Shown here: positions 24,016 through 34,733 of the stretch, in pieces
Layout: every line of letters starts with the position of its first letter
Numbering within the stretch: the stretch's first letter is position 1
Origin: Nymphalis io
Lineage: Eukaryota; Arthropoda; Insecta; Lepidoptera; Nymphalidae
Direction: 5' to 3'
Length of the DNA stretch: 64,000 nt
NCBI RefSeq assembly: GCF_905147045.1
Contig: NC_065889.1
Location: 5,771,001 to 5,835,000, forward strand
The notes under the pieces: generated by a model
Told to the model about the DNA's origin: nothing
The model's database searches: none
Seen by the model: only the letters and a program-made list of their open reading frames with translations
Position numbers and translations under genes: made by a program

Positions 24016-25606
24016 AACAGGAAAATCGAAGAATAGTCCGTTGTTTTATAGTAATTGAGCGGTTTTTAATCAATAAAGATGTGGTTCTGGGGTGCAGTGA
24101 AATCATTTATTACTTTATTCTATATGACAGAATAGTTAACATTTACCAAAAATACTTTGAATAATTTTATATGTGGATTTAGAAATAAATTTGGCAAGTA
24201 ATTGCTATATTGATACTAATAATCAGTGACGGCCATTGACTCTATATCATTTTCAAAATACGATAAAAGCTAGTCTTACTTAATACAAGTAAACATTACG
24301 TTCGTAGAATCTTTTTCACAACTTAAGTCTTTCGACCTTTAAAACTAGGTCTAACTTTTCTAGGTTTTAAAATAGATTTAATTGCCAGTTGTGTGTTCCC
24401 ACCGATGTACGCTATTCACACCCTTTCATCCCTAGTGCTTTTAATTAAAAAAAATTCGAGGTCTTTTGTCGAGGCCTTACCTCCGGGAAACCAGCACTTG
24501 ACCTACCGTTTTTAGACCTTTTGTATGGGATAGGGACGCGTGACAACGCGTTAAGCTAAATAGAAAAAAGTTTTTGTCATAAATTTTGTATGAATTTAGT
24601 TTTTTATAGTTGTTCAACGTTTTATATAAAAGCGACTAACTATTTAACTGAGAGGAATAAATATCAAAATAATTTAATAGTATTTTATATATAAGCTTTC
24701 TTACGATTTCGCCTGCATATGATTATCTTTTGTATAAGAAATAATTTTGTTTTGTATAGGTAAAATTTTGCGGTACATCCGTGTCAATTTTCTCAAACTT
24801 ATTGTATTGGAGTAAAAAAGCTTTTTCGTATTTATGAATATATTTATTATTAATCCATGTCCCATGTCATTACTGTAATTTTTTAATTAACAATGCCACT
24901 TTGTAAAAAATTACTAATTTTCTTAAAAAGTGGGAATCGCGTTAGAAGTAGCTATGATATCGCTAGGCAGCCCGTTTACTGTTGATCTAGATTCTAGAGT
25001 CTTTCAAAATGTAATTGGTCCAGGTGTTATATAGTAAACAAATGAAGATTAGCATAATAGTGACATTGAAATAATAAGACAGTTTTTTGCACAATGTTTG
25101 TACATTAAGTTCCCTTAATCAATATAAATTAAAAATCTTTCCAATTTTTTTCAAAATATCAAATACTAAATTGAGACTATTAATTACCTTAACGTTTGTA
25201 ATGTGTTAAATATAAACCAGACTAAATTGCAAACAAATGCTAAACTGTCATCGTAATTAGTTTATGTTCATCACAAGTCTAATTAATTGAACGTTGTATG
25301 CAAAGGATTTATAAGGATATATTTTAAAAAATAATATGGAACTCCAGTTATATAATCTTATTTGAAAATAACTAAGTTTGATTATAGAGGTTCTTTGTAT
25401 ATTTTTTTCTTTATACCATTAAATTTAACTTATTAAAATATTGTATTTCTGAGTATCTAAATCATATATTCAACTGTTTTTACGTTTGAAACTTTGGTAA
25501 AAATAATTAATTTAACAAATGACGCGACTCGATTATTTAACAATAATTAATAAGAAATTTCTACTTCAAAACGTTTATTCTGAATCATAGACATAATGAT
25601 TACTAT

Positions 25607-25798
25607 TTGGCGAGCTATACAACGTGTTCTAATTTCCACCAGGTTTCCGGGGCTACAGGTACGGAAATAAAGGTGCAGGGGAACTATTTTGAAACACATT
25701 CGTTTCGCTACAACCACTCGCCGTCGCTCTACTTCAATGAACGCCTTGCTATTACTGCGTCTACTAACCCACTGCTTGAGCGGATTAGCTCGTTTTGA
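25607..25798. other. Unclassified GC-richer segment, open in one frame on each strand
   Basis: The plus strand gives 63 codons. The minus strand gives a continuous frame between an AG at ~25776 and a GT at ~25640. It resembles neither a known family nor the SINEs here. It may be a degraded transposon, an enhancer or a small exon. Confidence 0.2.
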
Positions 25799-26051
25799 TA
25801 GTTATTTCATTATTATTAAGCGAATTATAGTAATAATTATGATAAATAAACTTAGATTGCGTTAATAGGAGGCAATTTCTTTGCATACGACGTTTGTTAT
25901 TCTCCTGAAAGGCGCCAATAATTACATAAAATTACCATTGACTCAATTTTCGCTGTCAACTCACGTCAATTCAGAAACTTTTGGCAGCACACATGTTAAC
26001 AACAGGAAACTTGCTAATTAATATTTGGTGGAGACAGAGGTGGGTGGGTGG

Positions 26052-26103
26052 ATTTTATCGATTGTTTTGTATACTTAGTAGTATACAAAACAATCGATAA
26101 AAT
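26052..26103. repeat. Perfect 23-bp inverted repeat, 6-bp loop
   Basis: The left arm 26052-26074 and right arm 26081-26103 are exact reverse complements around ttagta. The arms begin attttatcgattg and end caatcgataaaat. No coding or known element is associated. Confidence 0.92.
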
Positions 26104-26960
26104 ATTTTCATCTGGCTTGTGCAGGTAATCTTAAATGTAATATATTGTAGGGATTTTCACATTATTTATATAGCTTACTACATATTCGATGATCAAACAA
26201 TAAATAATGTTTAATGTTCCGATGTGAACGAAGTGAGTCAGTGATTTTACAAGAACAATAGATAATATCCTAGGTTTCGCGGGTGGCAGATTTGATTTTA
26301 TCTTCATTATTCGAATATTGTCCCAAAAACTGATGTTTTGTTATTTGTAACTATTTTATTTTCAATTATGAAAGTCATTATAAGGATTGCTAGGCAGCCC
26401 AAAGTCGTAAATTTTTTAATGTACATTTAATAAATATATAAAAAAAGTATCAAAACACATTAATCTAAGTCAATCCACAAATATAAATAGACGATCTTAT
26501 TTTCTTATTTATGACTGTTTTAGTTTTAATGTGCAACTTTTTATGATAAATTTACTTTTTATTGCTTTCGGGTACTTGCAATTGAAGGCTGAAGCTACAA
26601 CAAACATTACTCGAATGTAACTGGGTTTATGAGAACGTACCTCGCAATATTTGTTTGATTTTAGCCATTTATAGTTTGGATGAGGCAATTAAACATTGCA
26701 TTATACATTTAATTCCGGGATTAATTGTAATTATAATTTGATGTTGATGTTTAATTATTCGACCAGGTTTTAGAATATTTATTTAATAAATTATTATTTG
26801 ATTGTTGTTTCGATTAATTAATTCAGAGAATAAAATACCAATAGTATTTACGAATTCCATTATTTAGAGTAACTTTCTCTAGTATTGTAGTATAATTGAA
26901 TTTTATCTTATATTAAGGTATTTAGAAGATAGATACGTGGTTTAGAAGACAATATTTCAT

Positions 26961-27218
26961 GAGCCGAGGTGGCTTCTAACCTAAAATTGTTGAAAAAGTG
27001 GTAGTACTGAGTGATCACGTGCTTAATTTGTGTTTATTGTATTTCACCTTTTGCTTGATGGTAAAAAACAACAACTTGAGAAAACCTGCATAATATGTCG
27101 GATATTCCGCCTTATGTATGTATGTAAATCCACCGCTTAACGCTTTTTTATAAGTACTGAATGTTCTGCTTGTAAGTGAAGAGTGCTTTGCCCAGCTGTG
27201 GGACATTAACGAACTGTT
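26961..27218 (+). mobile_element. SINE-A copy 4, strongly diverged
   Basis: Start (gagccgaggtggct), middle (gtgcttaatttgtgtttat) and end (gcccagctgtgggacattaa) are recognisable. The tRNA promoter boxes are lost. Confidence 0.65.
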
Positions 27219-27514
27219 ATTTCACTTTTTTCTTCTTAATTTTAAATCGAGATTTATTTTGTATATAAATGTACTCATTAAACGTATACAAATAACTCTA
27301 GTTCCTGTCGGCGTATTAGATAGAAATTAGGTACCATATGTCCTTTTCGGTTGCATAATTTCATGATGAACGTGAAGCCGTAACAATAAACAATTAACCG
27401 AATTTAGTTTCGCATTTATAATATTAGTATTTAGAATATTTACTTTAAGCTATGTACAGTCATTTTTATTCATATATTCTAAATATGCATTACAAATTAA
27501 GTTAATATTTATTT
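27219..27514. other. AT-rich intronic sequence
   Basis: Nothing recognised. Confidence 0.4.
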
Positions 27515-27809
27515 ACTGGTGGTAGAGCTTTGTGCAAGCTCGTCTGGGTAGGTACCACCCACTCATCAGATATTCTACCGCAAAACAGCAATACTTGATA
27601 TTGTTGTGTTCCGGTTTGAAGGGTGAGTGAGCCAGTGTAATTACAGGCACAAGGGACATAAAATCTTAGTTCCCAAGGTTGGTGGCGCATTGGATATGTA
27701 AGCGATGGTTGACATTTCTTACAATGCCAATGTCTAAGAGCGTTGGTGACCACTTACCATCAGGTGGCCCATATGCTCGTCCGCCTTCATATTCTATAAA
27801 AAAAAAAAA
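27515..27809 (+). mobile_element. SINE-B copy 6, full length
   Basis: The best reference copy in the window: it starts actggtggtagagctttgtg and ends ccgccttcatattctata plus A13. Nearly identical to copies 1 and 4, implying recent activity. An 83-codon antisense ORF inside is repeat-derived. Confidence 0.9.
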
Positions 27810-28327
27810 TATTATTTCTAATATTAGTTAGGGTTATTTGATTATGAAATAAGTAATTATAAATTTTCAAGGTTCTGGTGTATCATCGTCGTATTTCATT
27901 GACTCTAATAAAGCATATAAAATTTTTAATCTCATATACATTATCACTCGGTAATAATCATAAACGAATTATTGCCATTCGAATATCAAATCTTTTAATG
28001 GAGGGAAAATAATCCAATAAAAGTGTATTGTGTTTCATGAGACTAACAATTAAAACGATGGATGCTGTAAAATTAATTCGTTTAATTGCAATGTGATGAT
28101 AATAAAGATACATTTACGTAAAACTGTTTTACGTAATAATTCTATAATTAACATGATTAAAAAAATTAGTACCTACATTTTATTTAATCTTGACAAAGAA
28201 AAAACAAAAACAAATTACGTGTAAGAACCTACCTTAAAAGTTATACCTACTTCGAAAGTTATAACGTAATTCATTAATGTAATTTAAATAGTATGCTATT
28301 TTTAGCGTGTAGCTTGTGTTATAAGTG

Positions 28328-28402
28328 AGCACAATAGGTAAGGATCGAACCTATGATTTTTACATTGCTAGGTGATTCGTAAATCATTGCGCTATTGACA
28401 CT
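28328..28402 (-). mobile_element. tRNA-like SINE head remnant
   Basis: The minus strand reads tagcgcaatgatttac (A-box-like) and ataggttcgatccttacc (B box) at tRNA-like spacing. No complete cloverleaf can be drawn and no recognised SINE body follows, so a degraded SINE head is preferred over a tRNA gene. Confidence 0.45.
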
Positions 28403-28483
28403 TCTATTCTATTTTATTCTTGCTAAAAGACCATAATTATAAAAGTTAAACAAATATGTATTTATAGATAGCCGTAGAATATT

Positions 28484-28728
28484 ATCATCTGACATTCTAC
28501 CGCAAAACAGCAGTATTTGGTATTGTTGTGTTCCGGTTTGAAGGGTAAGTGAGGCAGTGTAATTACAGACAGAAGGGACATAACTTCTTAGTTACCAAGG
28601 TTGGTTGCGAATTGGTGATGTAAGCGATGGTTAACATTTCTTACAATGCCAATGTCTATAGGCGTTGGTGACCACTTACCATCAGGTGGCCCATATGCTC
28701 GTCCGCCTTCATATTCTATAAAAAAAAA
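28484..28728 (+). mobile_element. SINE-B copy 7, 5'-truncated
   Basis: Lacks the first ~55 bp of the family and begins near cattctaccgcaaaacagca. It keeps the full 3' end with ccgccttcatattctata and A8. A few substitutions. Confidence 0.82.
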
Positions 28729-28770
28729 TTATTCCATACTATTGAGATATTACGTTTTACTAGTTTTTTA

Positions 28771-29000
28771 AATAGAGGAAGATGATCCATCTCATGGTAA
28801 GTGGTCATCTTTATTCATATTATATGTATTTACTAACTACAATAATCTTTTATATCGTCGAATCATTGCAAACCACGGGATCTAAGTTATATCATTTGAG
28901 TCTTTAATTACACTGGCAAAGTTACCCTATAAATCGATAAACGGCAATACAAAGTGCGGTGGTCACACCAAGACGGGCCTGAACAAAACCCTTCAATATC
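28771..29000 (-). mobile_element. SINE-B copy 8, old
   Basis: Fragments such as atggtaagtggtcatctt, ttaattacactggc and ccaagacgggcctgaacaaa align in order with SINE-B in antisense. It sits 43 bp from copy 7 in opposite orientation. Confidence 0.6.
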
Positions 29001-30532
29001 AATACGACTTCTTGTGAATACGCAGTAAGCTTATATTTGTATTCTATCTAATCTACATTTAATAAAGCGCACTCTTCTGTTGACTTGAAATACTTGGCAC
29101 AGCTAAATTACCATGGCGTATTAAATCTTAACCTGATAAATAATAGGTTATCATGCAAAACAATAGAAGTGTCCGAAATGACACCCATACATTGAAGAAA
29201 ATTATGTTTTAACCATTCGTCTTTAAGTAGTTGTAGGTTCGTTATTTTTAACAGAAATATAATATTTATTTAATATAAAATAAGTCGAAGTAAAACTTCC
29301 AATCAATAAATAGTAAAACTCTCGGAAAACAGGTTACATGTCACTTGTATAGAAAATTAAGAAATTTAACGGTTCCATAATAGTTTTAAGATCTCGTAAA
29401 AACAACACTATCATCGTGAGCCTACAAGAAATTAAACGCACATAAATTTCATATATCATTACACAAAGTCCATTAAATTATCATCGTCTACGATCGCGAC
29501 ACGGAATTTGTATTTATGACAATGCAGAATAAGTGTTAAATTTTATGACGAATAAATATTCAAGTAACAAAAAGAAATATCATTATCAGACCGTGTCTAA
29601 TATTGAATAAAATCCAACCACATGTCGTCTGGAAATTTATTTTTTTCGCTTATTCACGTCTGGAAGAACGGGCGATAGGTCGCGCTGATATTCCGAGTAA
29701 ACAGTATCGGCTGAGTCACGGCTCTGAGTCAACTAGCGCCTGAATTAAACTGTAGTTACTATTTCTAATCATAAAAGAACTAATAGGAATACGTGGGCAA
29801 TAAACTATTGACCAGACGAACTTAAATAAAATGGTTATATAATATTAATTAGCTATTACTCGTAGTATCCGGAATTGCCGTGTCCATAATACCTTGTATA
29901 AAAATAAACGTCCGCATCTGTTTAAGCAGTTAACATTGAAAAACATGAAATAGTTTTTGAGGAAGAATTAATTAAATACTTATGCATCGACCTCATAACG
30001 CGAACAGTGGTTTTAATCAAAAGCAATTATGTCAGGGATATTTTGTTTTGTTTTTTCATTTCATATTATTATAAGTATTATTATAAATGCATGTGTAATT
30101 TATTTTTAACTATGTGCATCGCAAAATATACTTTGATGAAAAATGTTGTGATTTATGTCCATATCGACGCGTGTCACCATAGACTACACCAAATATTTTT
30201 TTTTACCATTTTTTCCAGAAGTGAATAGCACCTAAACACAATATAAAAACGAACGTCACATTTAAACATCGACCAATAAATTCTACAAGTAAATAATTCA
30301 TAAAATACGAGGTTTGAAAACAAGAAGTATAATTAACAAAACTAAGTTAATATTAATACATTAGACTAAAGAATATAATAAATACAAAATTAATATCAAG
30401 TAAATAAAAAAAAAATATGAACAGAAATAAATTATTCATGTATTATAATTATAATGAATTTATAATAATGTAAATTATTCATAAAATTTAAAAATAATAC
30501 ATCAACGGCCTTACTTAAACGTTCTTTAGAGA
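29001..30532. other. AT-rich intronic sequence, no gene seen
   Basis: A slightly GC-rich patch near 29640-29750 is the only notable stretch. Confidence 0.45.
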
Positions 30533-30861
30533 TTGATTGTTATCCGTAATCCGTAACAGCCTGTGAATGTCCCACTGCTGGGCTAAAGGCCTCCTCTCCT
30601 CTTTTTGAGGAGAAGGTTTGGAGCTTATTCCACTACGCTGCTCCAATGCGGGTTAGTAGAATTCACATGTGGCAGAATTTCAGTGAAATTAGACACATGC
30701 AGGTTTCCTCACTATGTTTTCCTTCACCGTAAAGCACGAGATGAATTATAATCACAAATTAAGCACATGAAAATTCAGTGGTACTTGCCCGGGTTTGAAC
30801 CCACAATCATCGGTTAAGATTCACGCGTTCTTACCACAGGGCCATCTCGGCTTGATTGTTA
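30533..30861 (-). mobile_element. SINE-A copy 5, full length with 10-bp target-site duplication
   Basis: Young copy with the tRNA head, a B box (cgggtttgaaccc on the plus strand) and the 3' end with tgggctaaaggcctcctc. The flanking repeat ttgattgtta occurs at 30533-30542 and 30852-30861. Confidence 0.9.
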
Positions 30862-31530
30862 AACAATGCCGTATTATCTTCTTTCGAATGTCATATCAAT
30901 TATAACAGAAAGAGAGAAATCAGTCTTTAACTAAACATCAGCTGAGTAACGTGAATAAGTAACGCCGTAAGTATTATGCTTCGTGACATCACGATTATAA
31001 GCTTTTCAAATATATAAGAAGCATTAATGCAGAACAGAATATCAATATCATCTAAGGTTCAATTACAAAATGCATTAACAAACAAGCAAAATCAAAACTG
31101 GTATCTTGTCGCTACTGTATTGTGCAACCGACATAACTCAATGCAACTTAATACCACGTTAATGCAATATTAATGACCCGCACTCGCCTAATTGAAGTTA
31201 TTATCGAGATTTGTGGTCATCTTTATGTGCTATTTGCACGTAACCTTTAAATAAATAAATAAAAAAAATAAATAAATAAATATATTTAGCACTTTAATCT
31301 GACGGGTTAAGGGAAAATTATTTCAAACATTGTCATAACAAATAAATACGCACGCACGGTCTGGTTTTATCTTGGCTTTTGGCTTTTGATTCATAAATTT
31401 CAATCGAATTAAACATAGTAAATATTATGTGTGTGTATTTGAATATTTTGTAAGTATATTAGCACAATATTTATATTTTTTTTCTGCACAAAACGTAATG
31501 TACCGTTTTGGTTTAAGTTTTACTTTGTTA
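30862..31530. other. AT-rich intronic sequence with an (AAAT)n run
   Basis: A simple (AAAT)n tract at 31249-31284 may be the tail of an unrecognised retroelement. No gene seen. Confidence 0.45.
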
Positions 31531-31568
31531 ACATTTTATTTAATATAAGTTTATATTAAATAAAATGT
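31531..31568. repeat. Perfect 18-bp inverted repeat, 2-bp loop
   Basis: Arms acattttatttaatataa (31531-31548) and its exact reverse complement (31551-31568) surround GT. It ends 8 bp before a SINE-A copy. Confidence 0.92.
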
Positions 31569-31576
31569 GAACAATG

Positions 31577-31894
31577 GAGAGCCGAGATAGCCCAGTGAGA
31601 GCCGAGATGGCCCAGGGGTAAGAACGCATGAATCTTAACCGATGATCGTGGGTTCAAACCCGGGCAAGCACCACTGAATTTTCATGTGCTTAATTTGTTA
31701 TTATATTTCATCTCGTGCTCGGTGAAGGAAAACATCGTGAGGAAACCTGCATGTGTCTAATTTCACTGAAATTCTGCCACATGTGTATTCCACCAACCCG
31801 CATTGTAGCAGCGGGGTGGAATAAGCTCCATACCTTACCTCAAAAAGGGAGAGGAGGCCTTAGCCCAGCAGTGGGACATTCACAGGCTGTTACT
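31577..31894 (+). mobile_element. SINE-A copy 6, full length with duplicated 5' head
   Basis: The element has intact A and B boxes and the canonical 3' end (gcccagcagtgggacattca). Its first ~20 bp occur twice in tandem: gagagccgagatagcccagt at 31577-31596 and gagagccgagatggcccag at 31597-31615. A 69-codon ORF inside is repeat-derived. Confidence 0.9.
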
Positions 31895-32696
31895 GAAGTT
31901 TATAACAAAACTGAGATGGTTTAGCGGACCGTGAATGTATATTGTAACAGAGGGTCACAGATGTAAAGTTATTATGTGCTCAGCAATGATAGAAAAAACT
32001 CCAGAAAAATTTGTCAATAGAAAATCATAGTTTTTAGTTTTATCAATCCGCATCGATAGAACCCTTCATGGCGTTCTACTTTATGGAAGAAAATATCTTT
32101 TCTTGATAGTTGTTTTATTAGAAGCTCTTAGAGCATCGCTATATAACTAACATTGTTTCGTATTTACATATATCATAAGGACATGTGTTACGCCAGGTCT
32201 ATTATAATACAATTTTTCAATAGCTAACCTACTTCTGTATTCTGTTTTTATTAGTCTTATTGTCACTGAACACAATACATTTAAGCGTATTCTTCGAAGG
32301 CCCGTCGCTCCACTTTAGAACGTTGTTAATTTATATTTCATTTCATTCAATTTAAGGTCCCTCAAAGCTCCTAAATCGAGTTGCAGCAATCATAATGTTA
32401 TAAATCAAAATAATTTGATGTGCCCGAAACAATTAAGTTTGTAAATTGTGTAGGCGTATCGTGAGCCGTAACAAATCGTAGATATGATTGAGGGTGAGTG
32501 CATGAAATATACTTTCAGTTTAAGACTATTGCTTCACTTTTTTTGTCTAGGGCGTGTTTTGTTTGAGTGCATTATATTGCTGCATTGCCATTGAAGCAGT
32601 TATCAAATATTGTTATCTTTCAAAAATTTAATATTGTTCTCGTTTCAAATTAAACTTAATAATTTTAATGTTTATGATAAATTTACTTTATTTAAT
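31895..32696. other. AT-rich intronic sequence, no gene seen
   Basis: Nothing recognised. Confidence 0.45.
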
Positions 32697-32720
32697 TTAT
32701 TATAAAAAACATATTAAATT

Positions 32721-32975
32721 GACGAGCCGGTGGCCGGTGGTGGTAGATTTGCCTTTCACGCCGAAGGTTGTGGGTTCGATTCCCACCCAGGACAGACATT
32801 TGTGTACATGAACATTTCTGTTTGTCCTGAGTTTGGGTGTAATTATATATAAAAGTATGTATTTACTAAAGAAAAGTAGTATATCAGTTGTCTGGTTTCC
32901 ATAACACAAGCTTTGTAAAAGTTTAATTTGGATCAGATAGCCGTGTGTGAAAAATGTCCCAGGATATTATTATTA
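32721..32975 (+). mobile_element. SINE-C copy 2, full length
   Basis: The tRNA-derived head (gccggtggccggtggtggta; B box gtgggttcgattcccaccc) is followed by a body with aggacagacatttgtgt and ends aaaatgtcccaggat with an (ATT)n tail. A possible 10-bp duplication, ttattataaa, flanks it (32697-32706 and 32976-32985), blurred by the ATT tail. Confidence 0.85.
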
Positions 32976-33291
32976 TTATTATAAATTTGCTGTTGTTGTT
33001 TGCTTGTAATTTTCTTAAGAAAGGAGTTATAGGTTAAATGAACAGCTCCTATTATAGGAATGTCATGCGATGGCAAGGCTTGCTATGTTGACTACAGCTA
33101 GGTCCATATTCCTCTTTGACGAATGGTAATTCTAATTAAGCCGGAGCCAAAACACAGACGAGACGAAAAAAAAGCTTCTGTTCATAAGTTTTGGTATAAT
33201 ATCACACAAAGTCAATGTACAATGTCGAATTTTAATACAGCGATTAATTATAGTGGACCAATTATGATTTTATTATTTTAATGTACCCCTT

Positions 33292-33365
33292 CCTCGTTCG
33301 TCTAGTGGCCATTTTTTACAGCTGCAGACCGTAAGGTCCGACATTCAACTCTTGAATCGGAAAAA
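33292..33365 (+). mobile_element. SINE-D head fragment
   Basis: tcctcgttcgtctagtggcc and gcagaccgtaaggtccgaca align with the tRNA-derived head of the element at 38409. No body follows. Confidence 0.5.
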
Positions 33366-34451
33366 TAATAGGAGTAACATATCTGTTAAGAAATCCACAG
33401 TAACAAAAATATTGGAACTTAGAAATGAAGATCGTATCGGATTGCCTATGATCACTTGTGCAGAAAAGTTATGCAATTTTCACAATATAAATCTTCAATT
33501 TAAATATCTAGTCTCGATTGAGAAAGACCACCATGGCCAAAATTCGATCAATAGAATGCTTGTATTTCAATTTAAAAATTATTATTGCCTAATATTTTAA
33601 TGGATAATTGAACTCCAAATATGAACAACAAATTAATGACCTAAAGAAATATTAATCTATAATGTTCTGTTAGAGTACTATATCTTCAAAGTAAGTATCT
33701 CGACTAGATAGGTCTAATGACAACTAGTAACAAAATTGATTACTCTTCGATTCGAAGCACGATACGCAACGGTAAGTCAATTAACTGCCACAAATCGTAA
33801 TGAACCGTTAATGGCGCGTGAAGCGAATACATATACTACACCTCCGTAATATTCAAAGATATTATCAAAGATATATTATATGTTTATTTAGTACCTACTA
33901 GCTATCCCACCCGGGTAGAATAAGAATAAACATACAAAGAATCTTGTTTACTTTGGGCCAGTAACTTTGCGTACGCAGAATAACTCACCGAAGTTTCATC
34001 ACAATGTGTTGAATGGAAAGCATAGGGACAAATATGCAAACATTTATTTTTATTTATTAAGAAGAAGAAGTAATTTTACCTTTTTTCTTAATTGGATCCA
34101 TACACCCAGTAGTAGGCCATTAAAGGGCTGTAACATAATCAAGTATTTTTTATTAAGTTGGCTCCTATAACTTTTTGAAAAAAAAAATCGGCTTTTTCCG
34201 TTTATTGAAACGTGAAAATGAATGACAAGAAACTCGACGCCACTTCAGATAGGTACAATAAATTAAATCTAATCCCAAGATATTTTCATCTAGTGTGTGC
34301 ACGGCGCTATATATAGTAGATATAAATAAATATTATTATACTTACAGCGTGTGAGAGATGATGCATCTTGCCATCGTGGCCCACCAGTGCCTTTTTCTGT
34401 ATACATTTTTACATTCATTAATAAAAATTAATGTCTCGAAAACTATTGGCC
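33366..34451. other. AT-rich intronic sequence, no gene seen
   Basis: The 82-codon ORF at 33352-33600 lacks coding character. A short tactagctatcccacccggg at ~33897 resembles the 5' end of a common lepidopteran repeat. Confidence 0.4.
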
Positions 34452-34733
34452 CTACCAGGCTTTAGGCAAGCTCGTCTGGGTAGGTATCTCTCACTCATCA
34501 GATATTCTACCGCAAAAGAGCCGTACTTGGTATAGTTGTGTTCCGGTTTAAAGGGTGAGTGAGCCAATGTAATTACTGGCACAAGGGACATAACATCTTA
34601 GTTCCCAAGGCTGGTGACCCATTCCCGATGTAAGCGATGTTTAACATTTCTTACAATGCCAATATCTATGGGTGTTGGTGACCACTAACTATCAGGTGGC
34701 CCATATGCTCGTCCACCGTCCCAAATAAAAAAA
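34452..34733 (+). mobile_element. SINE-B copy 9, near full length
   Basis: Most of the family is present, from ctaccaggctttaggcaagc to gctcgtccaccgtcccaaat and a short A tail. More substitutions than copies 1, 4 and 6. Confidence 0.82.

Larger units (their letters stand above)
22501..26960. other. Long AT-rich intronic stretch
   Basis: Contains a short tandem repeat of atagggatata units at ~22903-22940, a GC-rich block at 23865-24015, an unclassified open stretch at 25607-25798 and a perfect hairpin at 26052-26103 (separate entries). Otherwise nothing is recognised. Confidence 0.45.

Noticed and set aside
27502..27753. 83-codon minus-strand ORF also seen in similar form at 2959, 16756 and 21788
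   Set aside because: The same peptide recurs wherever SINE-B occurs. It is a by-product of the repeat, not a gene family.
31249..31284. (AAAT)n tract as the tail of another Jockey/CR1 copy
   Set aside because: The upstream sequence does not match the 3' UTR of the nested LINE; left as a simple repeat.
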